DNA of 64,000 nt from Bifidobacterium pseudolongum subsp. globosum (GCF_000741295.1 NZ_JGZG01000002.1:113629-177628); one strand, 5' to 3'; numbered from the stretch's first letter, positions 1-9,597 are shown. Notes: a model not told the origin generated them from the sequence alone. Program-made: numbers and translations.

Positions 1-119
1 TCGACGATCCCTACCGCAAGGAGTTCTCCGCATTCCAGAAAGCCCATGACCAGATCGGTTACGCATTCGCGGACATCGCCCAAGCACTCGAGCCTAGCAC
101 AGCCGAACACGCGGAATGA
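1..119 (+). CDS. C-terminal end of an unidentified protein (partial)
   Basis: Reading from base 3, an open frame of 38 codons runs to a TGA at 117-119; the start lies outside the window. The visible tail is rich in Ala, Asp and Lys and ends in TAEHAE. It shows no motif I recognise. It converges on the glycosyltransferase at 129-1037, and only 9 bases separate the two stop codons. The neighbouring glycosyltransferases make a surface-polysaccharide role plausible, but nothing in the fragment itself shows it. Confidence 0.5.
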   Translation, partial: DDPYRKEFSAFQKAHDQIGYAFADIAQALEPSTAEHAE

Positions 120-128
120 CTTTTCAGG

Positions 129-1037
129 TCAGAACCACATGTCACGAATTGTCAATATGACCTGTTTGTAGTCTTTGAAAGACATATAACGCATTGGCAG
201 ATGGGTCATCCCCTCAGCAATGAAGCGGCGCAGCTGCTTCAGCAACACCTTCTTGCGTTCCCTCTCTTCCGGCGGCAGCGGCAATGCCCGTACATTCCGG
301 TATATCACCCCGGCCCCACGCATAACGTCAAACCGAGCGCATGACATCAGTTCCGGCGCCGTGTGAGCGACGAAATCCAGCTCATCCTGAGCTCGAGCAG
401 GCCAGCCCATACGTGTGCCGATGTTATGCACCCGGGTGACGGACTCCTCATTGTCCATGTAATGGTAGCCTTCAGGACGTGGCATGACGTAGGTGGAATG
501 AGCTTTTGCAAATAGCTTCGTCAACATCAACGCGTCACAGCCAATGGTGTGGCTGCTGAAACTCAACCCATCGAAGAGAACTCGACGAACGCAACTTATC
601 CATATGGTGTGTTCGATATGATTCAACAGATACTGAATCAGAGCCTGAGGATACCCGTATTGACCCGTCACCCGCCCTGCCACCACAACATCCACCGCTT
701 GGTCGACAGCAAGCTCCATGTATGAGGCAACCCAATCAGGGTCGATCCAATCGTCGCTATCGACCCACATGATGTATTCCCCCTGCGCCACGGAGAGCCC
801 CGTGTTGCGGGCAGCCGGTTCGCCCCCATTCGACTGATGAACCACTTGTACATTGTCATATCGCTTGGCGTATTCGTCGCAGATCGCGGGGCTTCCATCA
901 GTCGATCCGTCATCCACCAGAACCAATTCCAGATTGGTGTATGACTGATGCAGCACACTATCGCAGCAGGTACGCAAATATGCCGAGCTGTTGTAGACCG
1001 GCACAATGACACTGACCAAGGGGGTGTTCCGGTTCAT
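129..1037 (-). CDS. Family 2 glycosyltransferase (GT-A fold)
   Basis: A 302-residue inverting-type glycosyltransferase that probably adds a sugar to a cell-surface glycan on the cytoplasmic face of the membrane. The GT2 signature is complete: the N-terminal strand VSVIVPVYN (residues 8-16), the nucleotide-binding VDDGSTDGSP (41-50), and the metal-binding DSDD (93-96) followed by W. There is no membrane segment. The C-terminal 100 residues are basic and Arg/Leu-rich, as in many GT2 enzymes that sit at the membrane. The gene lies in a small glycosyltransferase neighbourhood with two GT4 genes further on, which suggests exopolysaccharide or cell-wall polysaccharide synthesis. Donor and acceptor cannot be predicted. 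The start ATG at 1037 opens directly onto the GT2 fold, which supports it. Confidence 0.85.
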   Translation of the reverse strand: MNRNTPLVSVIVPVYNSSAYLRTCCDSVLHQSYTNLELVLVDDGSTDGSPAICDEYAKRYDNVQVVHQSNGGEPAARNTGLSVAQGEYIMWVDSDDWIDPDWVASYMELAVDQAVDVVVAGRVTGQYGYPQALIQYLLNHIEHTIWISCVRRVLFDGLSFSSHTIGCDALMLTKLFAKAHSTYVMPRPEGYHYMDNEESVTRVHNIGTRMGWPARAQDELDFVAHTAPELMSCARFDVMRGAGVIYRNVRALPLPPEERERKKVLLKQLRRFIAEGMTHLPMRYMSFKDYKQVILTIRDMWF

Positions 1038-1229
1038 TGTTCGACCCCGCCCTTTCTTTTCTCCACCATTTTTTCACAACACCTCCAGAACACGGGCTGT
1101 TGCGCATATTCCACTGTATTAGAATGGTTTCTTACGGAATTTATTCAGGCACAACCATACAACATGCGCTGCCACAAAGAGGATGGCAACCATGCTTTGT
1201 GCACGATTATAGATTGAGGAGGGATTCTC

Positions 1230-4210
1230 GTGTATACCAAAACGATTCGACGGCTGTCTCTTCTGGTGGGGATGCTGCTGGCCGTTGCACTTGTAGCTGT
1301 GCCAGTCGCTCCGCCGGCCTTCGCGGAAGAAGCCAGGCACCACCAGTAGCTGCGCGGTAGGCAGCAATAGCTTTGCTCAGTGCCTGCCCGACGCCAATCT
1401 GCGCAAAACCGTGATGGGCACCTTGAAAATCTCCGACGAGGGCACCGTCATTACGCAGGCACACGTGCATGCATTGACCTCGCTGGACGCCCGTAATGCG
1501 GGCATCGCCGATCTGACTGGATTGGGAGTGTTCTCCTCATTGGAGCGCCTGTGGCTGTACAACAACAATATCAGCGACTTAGGCCCACTCTCATCATTGG
1601 CCAATCTGCAGGACCTCGGCTTGGGAGACAACGATATCAGCGATTATCTCCGCCTCAGCGGGTTGACTAAGCTCACCACCATCAATTTGACCCACAACTC
1701 GATCGCTTCAATCGCCCCATTGGCTTCGGCCAAGAACCTCGAATATCTGTGGGCCTCTTCCAACCAATTGACCAATGTTGATGTAATCAATAATTTCACG
1801 CACATGAAGGGAGCCGATCTGAGCCGCAACAAGGTGTTCAGCGCAGCTAATATCAAGTTGGATCCCCCTAAGTATTTGGTGATGACCGGTCAGGTAATCG
1901 AATATGACATCACCGTCGATTTCGGTGCCACGTTCAGCGTGGACACCCCTATTGGATACGACGGCAAGCATATTCAACCCATGTCCATCGCCAACAATGG
2001 CACCTATGACGCTTCCACCGGAAAGATCACCTGGAAGGCGGACCAGTACAGCGGCATCGGTCTGGTTGCCGTATACCAGTCGCAAGGCGGTGGCCAATCC
2101 GGCGACCGGCCGTTCTCCGGAATCGTTCGCGCCAATGTGACGCATACAGGCGCCGAAAACGTCGAGCCGGAAGATACCGCCACACCTCCTGCCTGGCGTG
2201 AAGCCCCGGCCGGAACAGAGGCCACTAAAACAACATGCCAGGAGGGGACTTCCACTTTCGCACAGTGTTTCCCCGACGCCGCTCTTGCAACGGCGGTCTC
2301 CAAGGAATTGGGACGCACATCTTCCGATGTGGTAGCCGTTGGCGAGTTGGGGAAGGTAACCAAGCTGCTCGCCAACAACACCGGCATCAAGGTCCTTTCA
2401 GGCATGGAGCACCTCGTCAATCTGCGAAGCATCCACATGTCCGACAATCCGATCAGTGACATCTCGCCGCTGGCATCGCTGTCAAAGCTCTACGATGTAC
2501 AGTTCTACAACGACCGAGTGGTGGATGTCAGTGCATTGGCGAACAAGCCTGATTTGTGGGGCCTCGGGCTTGGCAACAACTACATCGAAGATATCTCCAC
2601 CATCACCAATGTGCCCAAGCTCGCTTGGGTGGACATTTATTCGAACAACATCACCGATTTTTCCATTGTTCGTCAGTGGCCCACATTGAACGCCCTATGG
2701 GTTTCAGGAAACCCCTTCACTGACGTCAGCCTCATCGCCGACGTCAAGGGTCTGCGCAGGCTGCAGCTCGAATCCAACGGAATCGACGACATGTCGGCGT
2801 TCCAGAAGCTGGAGCCCACAGAATACTCGATGAACGATGGGCAGAGTGTGTGGCGCGACCCTGTCACGGTGAATGCCAGGGAGACCGTGAGCGTGCGCAC
2901 CGCTAAAGGCCGCATGGGTCAGTATCTCACGCCTAAGAACATCTCACCGGCCGGGCACATACGATCCTGCCACTGGTACCGTGACTTGGACGAATGTATC
3001 CCGAAGCGGCAAGTACTCCTTCACCTTCAGTGAATCGGACAATTGGGATTACCTGTTCTCCGGAAAGGTTCGCCAACCAGTCACTGTGAACCAGACCGAC
3101 AAGACCGCCCCAGTTATCACCGGAGTCTATGACACTTACTCCACAATCGACCAGCCCTATGATTGGATGGATGGGGTTAAGGCCACCGATGACGTTGATG
3201 GCGATATTACAGACCGTATCCAGATTCCCAAGAACACGCTGGACATCCATAAGTTGGGCACATATGCCATCCAGTATTATGTGGAAGACAACGCGCAGAA
3301 CAAGACCTGGAGCGGGCGCAAAGTCACCGTGACCAACGCCACGCTGGATTCACTGATTTCCTATTCCGTGACCACCAAGGTCGGAACCGCCCCCACGCTC
3401 CCGGTCTATGCTAAGGCGACATGGAGCGACGGGAAAACCAGCTACGAGGGTGTCACATGGGAAAGCGTCCCAGCAGAGCAATACAACAAGGCTGGCTCGT
3501 TCATCGTACAGGGCACGTCCCGCGGCAAGAAGGTCACCACTACGGTCTATGTGGAAAAGAAAGACATCCCCATCGACTCCGTTGCCATCAACGGCGACCA
3601 GATCGTCAGCGGATCCCTGCAACTCAATACACAGGCAAAGGCGACACTGAAGGCCTCCACACTTCCAGCCGATGCCAAGGAACCAACCATCACATGGTCG
3701 GTGAAAGACACCTCCATAGCCTCGGTGGATCAGAAAGGCACCGTCACCGCCATCAAGCCGGGGACAACGGAAGTCATCGCCACGGCAGACGACAAAACGG
3801 CCTCCGTCAAATTGACCGTTCGCCAGCGATTCCCTGATGTACCCCCCGAGCGCACTGTTCGCCAGTGACATTGACTGGCTGACCTCGGTGCGCATCACAC
3901 AGGCAACAGCAACGGCACCTACGGGTATGGGCAGACACTTAGGCATCAGGACATGGCTATTTTCCTGTACAGGTTTGCCAAGCTGCAGAATATCGGATCC
4001 GCGTCCACCTTCAAACCCTCTGCAAAGGATTATGCCAAGTTCAAGGATGTGAAGAAGGGAAGCTTCGCGGCTACGGAAATCCTCTGGCTCGCCTCCACCG
4101 GTATCACCCAAGGTAACCCAGACGGCACCTTTCGCGGCACCAACAAACTGAACAGGCAAGATATGGCTGTGTTCCTACACCGCATGTACACCTATCTGCG
4201 CAAGTCATGA
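1230..4210 (+). pseudogene. Secreted LRR / Ig-like / SLH-like surface protein, frame broken four times
   Basis: Starts at GTG 1230 after a strong GGAGGG-type ribosome site and opens with a clear signal peptide (basic MYTKTIRR, Leu/Ala/Val core, cut near PPAFA). Homologous sequence then continues in other frames. Frame 3 passes to frame 1 near 1326-1335, to frame 2 near 2947-2955 (a GGG run), to frame 3 near 3841-3847 (a run of six C) and back to frame 2 near 3898-3903. Read through, the protein has two leucine-rich repeat blocks (about 1500-1840 and 2250-2800), each followed by a beta domain containing GTYD-type text. An Ig-like domain with VTNQTDKTAPVITG follows, then a Big_4-like domain (3340-3560), a Big_2 domain (3570-3830) and two bifidobacterial SLH-like repeats (FPDV...DMAIFLYRF and FKDV...DMAVFLHRM). 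It was probably a cell-wall-bound adhesin. Either it is decayed or the indels are sequencing errors. Confidence 0.8.
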
Positions 4211-4220
4211 AGTCTTTCAA

Positions 4221-4282
4221 TGACCTGTGGTAATGGCTGAGGGGCCCGGTCAACCGGGCCCCTCAGCCATTACCACAGGTCA
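4221..4282. terminator. Bidirectional terminator with a 29-bp perfect stem
   Basis: Bases 4221-4249 and 4254-4282 are exact reverse complements around a 4-base loop (TCAA). The palindrome lies between two convergent genes. Its right arm includes the TGA stop codon of the minus-strand glycosyltransferase (4280-4282). There is no long T run on either side, so its strength would come from stem length. It is much longer than a usual intrinsic terminator stem. Confidence 0.75.
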
Positions 4283-5404
4283 TTTCGCAAGTCTGCCATA
4301 TGTTGCCTTCATCCGGCGTATGCCATCAGTCATGTCGTACCCGGCCCGACGCACCGCGTTCGCATAGCCCTTGCGCACGTCGGCCCCAATCGGTTGCTGA
4401 ACTTCATGCCGCATCTGGCTGGCCCACTGATCAGCACCATGTTCCAGAGACTCGAACCGGATCAGATTGGCGATATCCGTCTCTTTCGTAATGGCTTCCG
4501 AAGCCAAAATAGGAAGTCCGTTAGCCTGCGCTTCAACCAAGGTGACGGGCAGTCCTTCGTGTTTGGAGGGGAAAACAGCCAGATCAGCCGCGCTGTACAA
4601 CTGCGGGATATCCGTGCGAACTCCCAGAAAACGCACGCTATCACTCACGCCAAGCGTTGACGCCAACCGCTGCATGTCATTCAGCATACCGTTGTGGTTG
4701 CCCACAAGAAGCAACACCGAATCGGCATCTTCCGCATGATATTTGGCAAATACCTCGATAAGGAACCGCTGGTTCTTTTGCTCGCTGAACCGCCCAACAT
4801 GGATGAAGACATGTGTGGACGGTGCAATTTCCAATTCTTTCCGTATCCGTTCACGATCCTGCGCATTGAACTCATACCGTTCCACATCCACGCCATTGGG
4901 AATCAACTCGAAGGGATGCCGTTTGCCGAACATGTAGAATCCTGCCGCTTGTGAACAAGCGAGCAAGCAATCCACTTTGCCTACGACGAATGGGCGAAGG
5001 AGATAATGCAGCCGTGCTGCAGGAGTCGTCGATGACGGTTGCGTATTATGCGAATGGATGATCACCTTGCTTTGCGTATACCGCTTGGCCCAGAGAATCG
5101 GCGGAAATTTCAGCAAGGAATTCTTATTGAAATGTATAATATCATAATTATTATTAAATATATTTAATATATTCTTTTTATATGATTTCGAGAACACGCT
5201 ACCCGCACATTCCACCATGCCGACACCCATGCCTTCCAGCCGCTTGCTGACATTCGAGTTGCTATTCTGCACAACCACATCGATGTCGTAGTCATCGAGC
5301 AGTGGAAGAATTTCATTGGCGATGAATGCTTCCACTCCTCCCCAATTCTCACTGGCCTCAAATACCAGGACGGAAGGTTTGCCGATCTGCCTCTGCCTGC
5401 CCAT
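4280..5404 (-). CDS. Family 4 glycosyltransferase (GT-B fold)
   Basis: A retaining GT4 enzyme of 374 residues, probably using a nucleotide-sugar to extend a surface glycan. An N-terminal acceptor-side loop (NWGGVEAF, near residues 20-27) and the C-terminal donor-site text EGLPVTLVEAQANGLPI mark the family; the Glu pair of the EX7E motif is within it. I chose ATG 5404 because a GAGGTG ribosome site sits 6 bases upstream and overlaps the stop codon of the preceding gene. A longer frame back to 5449 would overlap that gene by 37 bases without a clear ribosome site. It is co-transcribed with and downstream of the GT4 gene at 5413-6546. Part of the 5' half (about 5140-5190) is unusually AT-rich. 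Confidence 0.85.
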   Translation of the reverse strand: MGRQRQIGKPSVLVFEASENWGGVEAFIANEILPLLDDYDIDVVVQNSNSNVSKRLEGMGVGMVECAGSVFSKSYKKNILNIFNNNYDIIHFNKNSLLKFPPILWAKRYTQSKVIIHSHNTQPSSTTPAARLHYLLRPFVVGKVDCLLACSQAAGFYMFGKRHPFELIPNGVDVERYEFNAQDRERIRKELEIAPSTHVFIHVGRFSEQKNQRFLIEVFAKYHAEDADSVLLLVGNHNGMLNDMQRLASTLGVSDSVRFLGVRTDIPQLYSAADLAVFPSKHEGLPVTLVEAQANGLPILASEAITKETDIANLIRFESLEHGADQWASQMRHEVQQPIGADVRKGYANAVRRAGYDMTDGIRRMKATYGRLAK

Positions 5405-5412
5405 GCCGCACC

Positions 5413-6546
5413 TCACTTGGCAATGTTTTGGATCAACGACTCGTACCAATCCCCTAGGTCCTTGGAACTGTCGCGAATGTCATAGCCGGCATTTTTCAGG
5501 AACCTGCCTCCGTCCGATCTGGCATCGCGCGTCTGCAACCCCAGTGCAAGCAAGGTCTTGGCCCACATGGTGGCACCCGCATTGAGCGGCAGCGATTCAA
5601 TCATGCCGGGGACGATCTGCACTTCTTTCGTCACGGCATCGGAGATCAGGGATGGGCAGCCACAGGCCTGTGCCTCAATTAGGCTCACCGGCAGCCCTTC
5701 GTAGTGAGAGGGGAATATCATGACATCAAACGCATTGTACAGCGCCGGCACATCCTTGCGAATGCCCAGGAATTTCACCCGATCAAACACCCCCAACGAC
5801 CGGGCTTCCTGCTCAAGCTGCTTACGTTCGTCACCGCCGCCGACCAACACCAGTACAGCGTTTTTGTGAATCTTCAGCAACTCAGCAAACACGCGCAACG
5901 AGAACTCTTGGTTCTTCTGGTAGCACAGGCGACCAATCTGCCCGATTACAAATGCGTCGCCAACTCCAAGTTCTTCACGTATCCGCCGGCGCATATCCTC
6001 ATCAACCGAGAACCTTTCCAGATCGACCGCATTGCAGATCATCTTCACACGCCCGCTGTCCACTGTGGCATTACCGAACAGCCATCGGGCAGACAACTCA
6101 CCACAAGCCGCCAAGTGTGTGGGGAACATACGGGAACACGGCCGGAGGATGTCTTTGACGACCGTTTTCGCAACCTCTTTCGGACTGGCGGTGCTATGGC
6201 TATGCGCAATGCGGATCGGCACATGCGCCTGCTTGGCCGCATGCAGCGGGAACACACTCAACGCATTGACGTTGGCATGCACAATCAGGGGATGCAGCTC
6301 CTCGAAGAGCTGCATGCAATCCTGATTGTATTTGCCGAACGACCGGTAGGGATGCACCGTATGCACAGTACCACCCAACTCCTCTATCTCGTCGTAAGGA
6401 ATGTGCGTGGAGTCGGCATTGGCAACAAAATCAAAGTGGAATCGATCTCTGTCAATGAACCGAAAATGACTCATGATGGTCGATTCCACACCGCCACCGT
6501 TCATCCGACCCACGACCTGCACCACGCGAATCTTGTCGTTGCTCAT
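5413..6546 (-). CDS. Family 4 glycosyltransferase (GT-B fold)
   Basis: A 377-residue GT4 enzyme. The N-terminal Rossmann half opens with VVQVVGRMNGGGVEST (residues 9-24), the glycine loop of GT4 enzymes. The C-terminal half has GQIGRLCYQKNQ, a donor-binding region, and EGLPVSLIEAQACGCP with the EX7E glutamates. It is related to, but clearly different from, the next gene (4280-5404), with which it forms a two-gene operon; the ribosome site of the second gene overlaps the stop of this one. The pair probably adds successive sugars in exopolysaccharide or capsular glycan synthesis. Upstream lies an IS607 element, so the original promoter region may have been changed by the insertion. Confidence 0.85.
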   Translation of the reverse strand: MSNDKIRVVQVVGRMNGGGVESTIMSHFRFIDRDRFHFDFVANADSTHIPYDEIEELGGTVHTVHPYRSFGKYNQDCMQLFEELHPLIVHANVNALSVFPLHAAKQAHVPIRIAHSHSTASPKEVAKTVVKDILRPCSRMFPTHLAACGELSARWLFGNATVDSGRVKMICNAVDLERFSVDEDMRRRIREELGVGDAFVIGQIGRLCYQKNQEFSLRVFAELLKIHKNAVLVLVGGGDERKQLEQEARSLGVFDRVKFLGIRKDVPALYNAFDVMIFPSHYEGLPVSLIEAQACGCPSLISDAVTKEVQIVPGMIESLPLNAGATMWAKTLLALGLQTRDARSDGGRFLKNAGYDIRDSSKDLGDWYESLIQNIAK

Positions 6547-6625
6547 GTACCCGTCCTCTTTCTTTCCGTTGCAAGCTAGTTTGTTCTAGTTTGCATGCGC
6601 TGATTGCTCAGTGCAGCTCCAAGCC

Positions 6626-7858
6626 TCACACGCCTTGGCGGGCGTTGCTTGGTTCGCGTTTCACTGGGGTCTGCGCGGCCGGTGCATGCCGGTCGTGTCT
6701 TGCGTCCCCTCCGCGCGCGTTTAGCGTCTCCGGGGCACTCCCGGCGACGTTGATGTTGATGGCCGCGTTCAGGTCGCGGTCGATCCTCAAACCGCAGGCA
6801 TCGCAGACATAGGTGCGTTCGTTGAGGGACAGTTTGGCTTTCACTGTCCCGCAGTTCGAGCATGTCTTGCTTGATGGGTACCAACGGTCGATGATGTGGA
6901 TGGCCGCGCCGGTGCGCGCGCTTTTGTACACGAGTTGGCGGCGCAGTTCGGCGAACCCGCAGTCCGATACGGCCTGTGCGAGCCTGTGGTTGCCGACCAT
7001 GCCCGCCACGTTCAGGTCCTCGATGCTGATGTCCGCATAGGTGCGGGTCAGCCAGTCGGTGAGCTTGTGCAGCCCGTCATGGCGTTGGGCGGCGATGCGC
7101 GCCTGCGCGCGTTGCACGCGGGCTTTGGCCTTTGACCAACGGCGGGAGCCCTCTTGACGACGGCCCAATGCGCGCTGCGCGTGTCCGAGTGCGCGCAGGC
7201 CGCGCTTGAGATGGCGCGGGTTGGCGAACACCGTGCCATCTGACAATGCGGCGAGGGTCTTGACGCCCAGATCCACGCCCACCGCGCCGCCCTTTGGCGC
7301 GCATGGATTGGGTGGGTCGCCGCGTTCGACGGTCAGGGACGCATACCAGCGTCCCGCATGCCTGCCCACGCTCATGCGCGCGACTTTCGCGTCCCCGACG
7401 CGCCTGGCGATGTTCTCCATGCAGTGCACGCGGCCGATGCGCGGCAGTTTCAACGCTTTGGGGTCGTTGTCGATCAGGCCGAACGAGCCGGTCGTGTACG
7501 CGAACTTCAACATGCTGCGCCGTTTGCTTTTGAACCTCGGCCAACCCATGCGCTTTCCCTTGCGCCTGCCGGTTTTCGAGTCGAAATGGTTTTTCAGCGC
7601 GGCCGCCAATGATTCGAACGCGCTGTTGTACGCCTCCTTGCTGTATTCGGCCCACCACGGGGCGATCTCATTCTTCCATTCGTTCCACCAGCGGCGCTGC
7701 GCGTACATCGTCCAGTCCGCCTTCTCCCCTCGCGCCAACTGGGATTGGATGCGCGCGAGCATGGTGTTGTACGCGAAGCGCGCCGCACCCGCATGGCCTT
7801 CCAAGAGCCTTTCCTGCCGTGGTGTGGGGTCGAGCGCCACCTTGACCGCCTCATACAC
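6626..7858 (-). CDS. tnpB: TnpB, RNA-guided RuvC-type nuclease of an IS607 element
   Basis: A 410-residue protein if translation starts at GTG 7858. I prefer this start because the family N-terminus (YEAVKVALDPTPRQ) follows it directly and it overlaps the tnpA stop by 8 bases, as expected for coupled translation. An ATG at 7912 is the alternative. The RuvC triad is intact: Asp in GVDLGVKTLA (about 196), Glu in SIEDLNVAG (about 280) and Asp in DRDLNAA (about 362). A four-Cys zinc ribbon (CSNCG...CDACG) precedes the last Asp. TnpB proteins cut DNA next to a short target-adjacent motif under guidance of an RNA from the element end and help the element persist. With all catalytic residues present it could be active. 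Confidence 0.9.
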   Translation of the reverse strand: MYEAVKVALDPTPRQERLLEGHAGAARFAYNTMLARIQSQLARGEKADWTMYAQRRWWNEWKNEIAPWWAEYSKEAYNSAFESLAAALKNHFDSKTGRRKGKRMGWPRFKSKRRSMLKFAYTTGSFGLIDNDPKALKLPRIGRVHCMENIARRVGDAKVARMSVGRHAGRWYASLTVERGDPPNPCAPKGGAVGVDLGVKTLAALSDGTVFANPRHLKRGLRALGHAQRALGRRQEGSRRWSKAKARVQRAQARIAAQRHDGLHKLTDWLTRTYADISIEDLNVAGMVGNHRLAQAVSDCGFAELRRQLVYKSARTGAAIHIIDRWYPSSKTCSNCGTVKAKLSLNERTYVCDACGLRIDRDLNAAININVAGSAPETLNARGGDARHDRHAPAAQTPVKREPSNARQGV

Positions 7859-8438
7859 CGCGCATCGCCTCCAACGCGGCCTGCGCCCTGTGCTTGGCGG
7901 CGCGCCTGCCATAGAGCCGCGCGCAGAACGAGGTGAGCACCTCGGTCATGTCACGCACCAGATCGTCATCCAACTCCGTGTCGTCCACGACGATGAGTCT
8001 ACGGTTTTGCGCCTTCAACGCGCTTTCGACCAGTCCCGCGTTCATGCGCGCCAAACGGTCCCGGTGCTCCACAATCAAAGTGGTTACGGTCGGATCGGAC
8101 AACAACCGGTTGAGCTTGCGCCGTTTGTCGTTCATACCCGAACCAGTCTCTGCGACAACCTCGGGAGCTTCCACGCCCATGCTGAGCGCGAACGCCTTGA
8201 GCCGATCGGCCTGCCGTTGCAAGTCAGCCTTCTGATCGGCCGACGAGACGCGCGCATAACAGACGGTGCGCGACTGCTTGGCATCCGACGGTGCGGGTGT
8301 TTCATACTTGGGATCGTGAACGAGCCACATGCCAGACGGCGTGCGCTCGACAGGAACAGGCATCTTTCCGGTGCGGCACCACTTCCACACGGTCTGCGGG
8401 TGTAGGTGCTCAAGCTCAGCCCATTCCTTCACTAACAT
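7851..8438 (-). CDS. tnpA: IS607 TnpA serine recombinase
   Basis: A 195-residue IS607 transposase. An N-terminal MerR-like helix-turn-helix (WAELEHLHPQTVWKWCRTGK) binds the element ends. The serine-recombinase domain follows, with the catalytic serine in CYARVSSADQ (first Ser, about residue 65). The conserved EHRDRLARM arginine motif lies near the middle and a short helical tail ends the protein. This is the compact domain order of IS607 (DNA-binding domain first), the reverse of resolvases. It has no frame interruption, so the element looks intact. The 3' end overlaps tnpB. Confidence 0.92.
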   Translation of the reverse strand: MLVKEWAELEHLHPQTVWKWCRTGKMPVPVERTPSGMWLVHDPKYETPAPSDAKQSRTVCYARVSSADQKADLQRQADRLKAFALSMGVEAPEVVAETGSGMNDKRRKLNRLLSDPTVTTLIVEHRDRLARMNAGLVESALKAQNRRLIVVDDTELDDDLVRDMTEVLTSFCARLYGRRAAKHRAQAALEAMRGV

Positions 8439-8520
8439 GCAGTATAGTATAGCATATTAAAATATATTAAAGCAAAACATTTTGGAAACAGCTAACAGCC
8501 CCCTGTGCGAACGCGACGAA

Positions 8521-9390
8521 TCAGATGCCGCGCACGCGGAATGCGCCGGTGCGGTTCGACGCGACGATCATGTGGTTGTTCTCCAGTTCGCGCCAACCGT
8601 CTTCGGCGGGCTGCTCGAAGCCGGTGCTCGCCACGACGACGCCCTTCGGCTCGCCCTGCTTGGATCCGAGCTCACGGTAGTGCAGCACGCTATAGTCGCC
8701 CGCCTCGTCTTCGCGCCCGTAGCGGGCGTAAATATCGACGATCGCCTGCGCGGTGGGGCGTCCGCTTTCCGCGCGCAGGGCGATGAACTGGTCCTGGCTT
8801 TGGACCATGCAGTTGTAGCTCGAATCGGGGTAGGTGGCGCGCAGTTCGCGCACCGCCTGTGCGAGCGCCTCCTCGAGCGCGAAGCCGAAGCCCAGGTATT
8901 GCAGCACGATCGCGAAATACATGGCCGAATCAGACCGTCCGCCCGTGGACTGCACCAGGTTCTGGTCGATCGGGTAGGCGCGGTTCGTGGTGATGTTGCG
9001 GCCCTGCGCATCCGAGATGTCGCCGTTGTGCGCGAAGCCGAGGCCGCTGGCGAAGAACGGCTGCTGGTTTTCGAGGATGAGCGGCAGGTTCGAGCTCGCG
9101 AGGCGCAGGTGCCAGATGGCGCCGCGCGCGGGTGCATGCGCGAGCTCGTTGAAGATCGGGTCGTATTGCGCGGCGATCGTGTTGCGGTAGAGCGCCGAAC
9201 CCGTTTCCGGGGAGGGCGCGCCGCCGTCGTTGATGTGCGCCGCGTGGCCGGGTTCGTTGATGAGCACGGCGCCCCAGCCATCGTTGTGGATTTCGCTCAG
9301 ATCACGGAACGCGGCGCACTCGCGCATGCCAAGCATCTCGTCGAGGCTCACATTGACATTCGCGGTGGCGTATCCCAGTAATCTGCACAT
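8521..9390 (-). CDS. Class II glutamine amidotransferase (EgtC/YafJ-like)
   Basis: A 289-residue N-terminal-nucleophile amidohydrolase. Cys2 directly after the initiator Met (MCRLLGY) is the catalytic residue once Met is removed. HNDGWGAV (from residue 36), WHLRLAS and the glutamine-pocket text FAHNGDI follow in the usual order. The family hydrolyses glutamine or gamma-glutamyl amides. In mycobacteria EgtC acts in ergothioneine synthesis, but no egtB or egtD gene lies nearby here, so the substrate is unknown. It stands alone: kup lies upstream with its own terminator, and the IS607 element begins just past its stop codon. Confidence 0.85.
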   Translation of the reverse strand: MCRLLGYATANVNVSLDEMLGMRECAAFRDLSEIHNDGWGAVLINEPGHAAHINDGGAPSPETGSALYRNTIAAQYDPIFNELAHAPARGAIWHLRLASSNLPLILENQQPFFASGLGFAHNGDISDAQGRNITTNRAYPIDQNLVQSTGGRSDSAMYFAIVLQYLGFGFALEEALAQAVRELRATYPDSSYNCMVQSQDQFIALRAESGRPTAQAIVDIYARYGREDEAGDYSVLHYRELGSKQGEPKGVVVASTGFEQPAEDGWRELENNHMIVASNRTGAFRVRGI

Positions 9391-9495
9391 AGTCGTTTAC
9401 TGTAACGGCTCCACACGGCGCCCGCCACCGATTCTCAGGATTTCGCTATCGGTTTTGCCTGTACCCACCGCAAGACCGTTGGAATACCAATGAAA

Positions 9496-9534
9496 ACAGC
9501 CGTTGGCGCCTAGGGGCTAGACGCCAACGGCTGT
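9496..9534 (-). terminator. Intrinsic terminator after kup
   Basis: A 13-bp perfect stem (9496-9508 with 9522-9534) and a 13-base loop. Read on the minus strand, the stem is followed by TTTTCATT. It lies about 65 bases past the kup stop. Confidence 0.8.
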
Positions 9535-9597
9535 GCGGGGCGCACTGGGCGGCCGCCCGTGGCTAGTGGATAGACGCGGACGGTCGGCCGGGGCCGC

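Larger units (their letters stand above)
6590..8480 (-). mobile_element. IS607-family insertion sequence (tnpA-tnpB), ends approximate
   Basis: A complete two-gene element. A serine-recombinase transposase precedes, in transcription order, a TnpB nuclease. It sits between the GT4 operon and the amidotransferase gene. I cannot place the ends exactly because IS607 elements lack inverted repeats and target duplications. A short direct repeat CTAGTTTG at 6576-6583 and 6586-6593 lies just past the tnpB 3' end. An AT-rich stretch (8439-8475) lies beyond tnpA and contrasts with the GC-rich neighbours. In this family the tnpB 3' end and the element end encode the guide (omega) RNA, here expected around 6580-6700. 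Confidence 0.75.

Noticed and set aside
948..1360. Short plus-strand frames before the LRR gene
   Set aside because: They overlap the GT2 gene end or the signal-peptide frame and have no ribosome site.
6626..7858. TnpB as part of a CRISPR-Cas12 system
   Set aside because: It is paired with an IS607 TnpA and no repeat array or adaptation genes are present.
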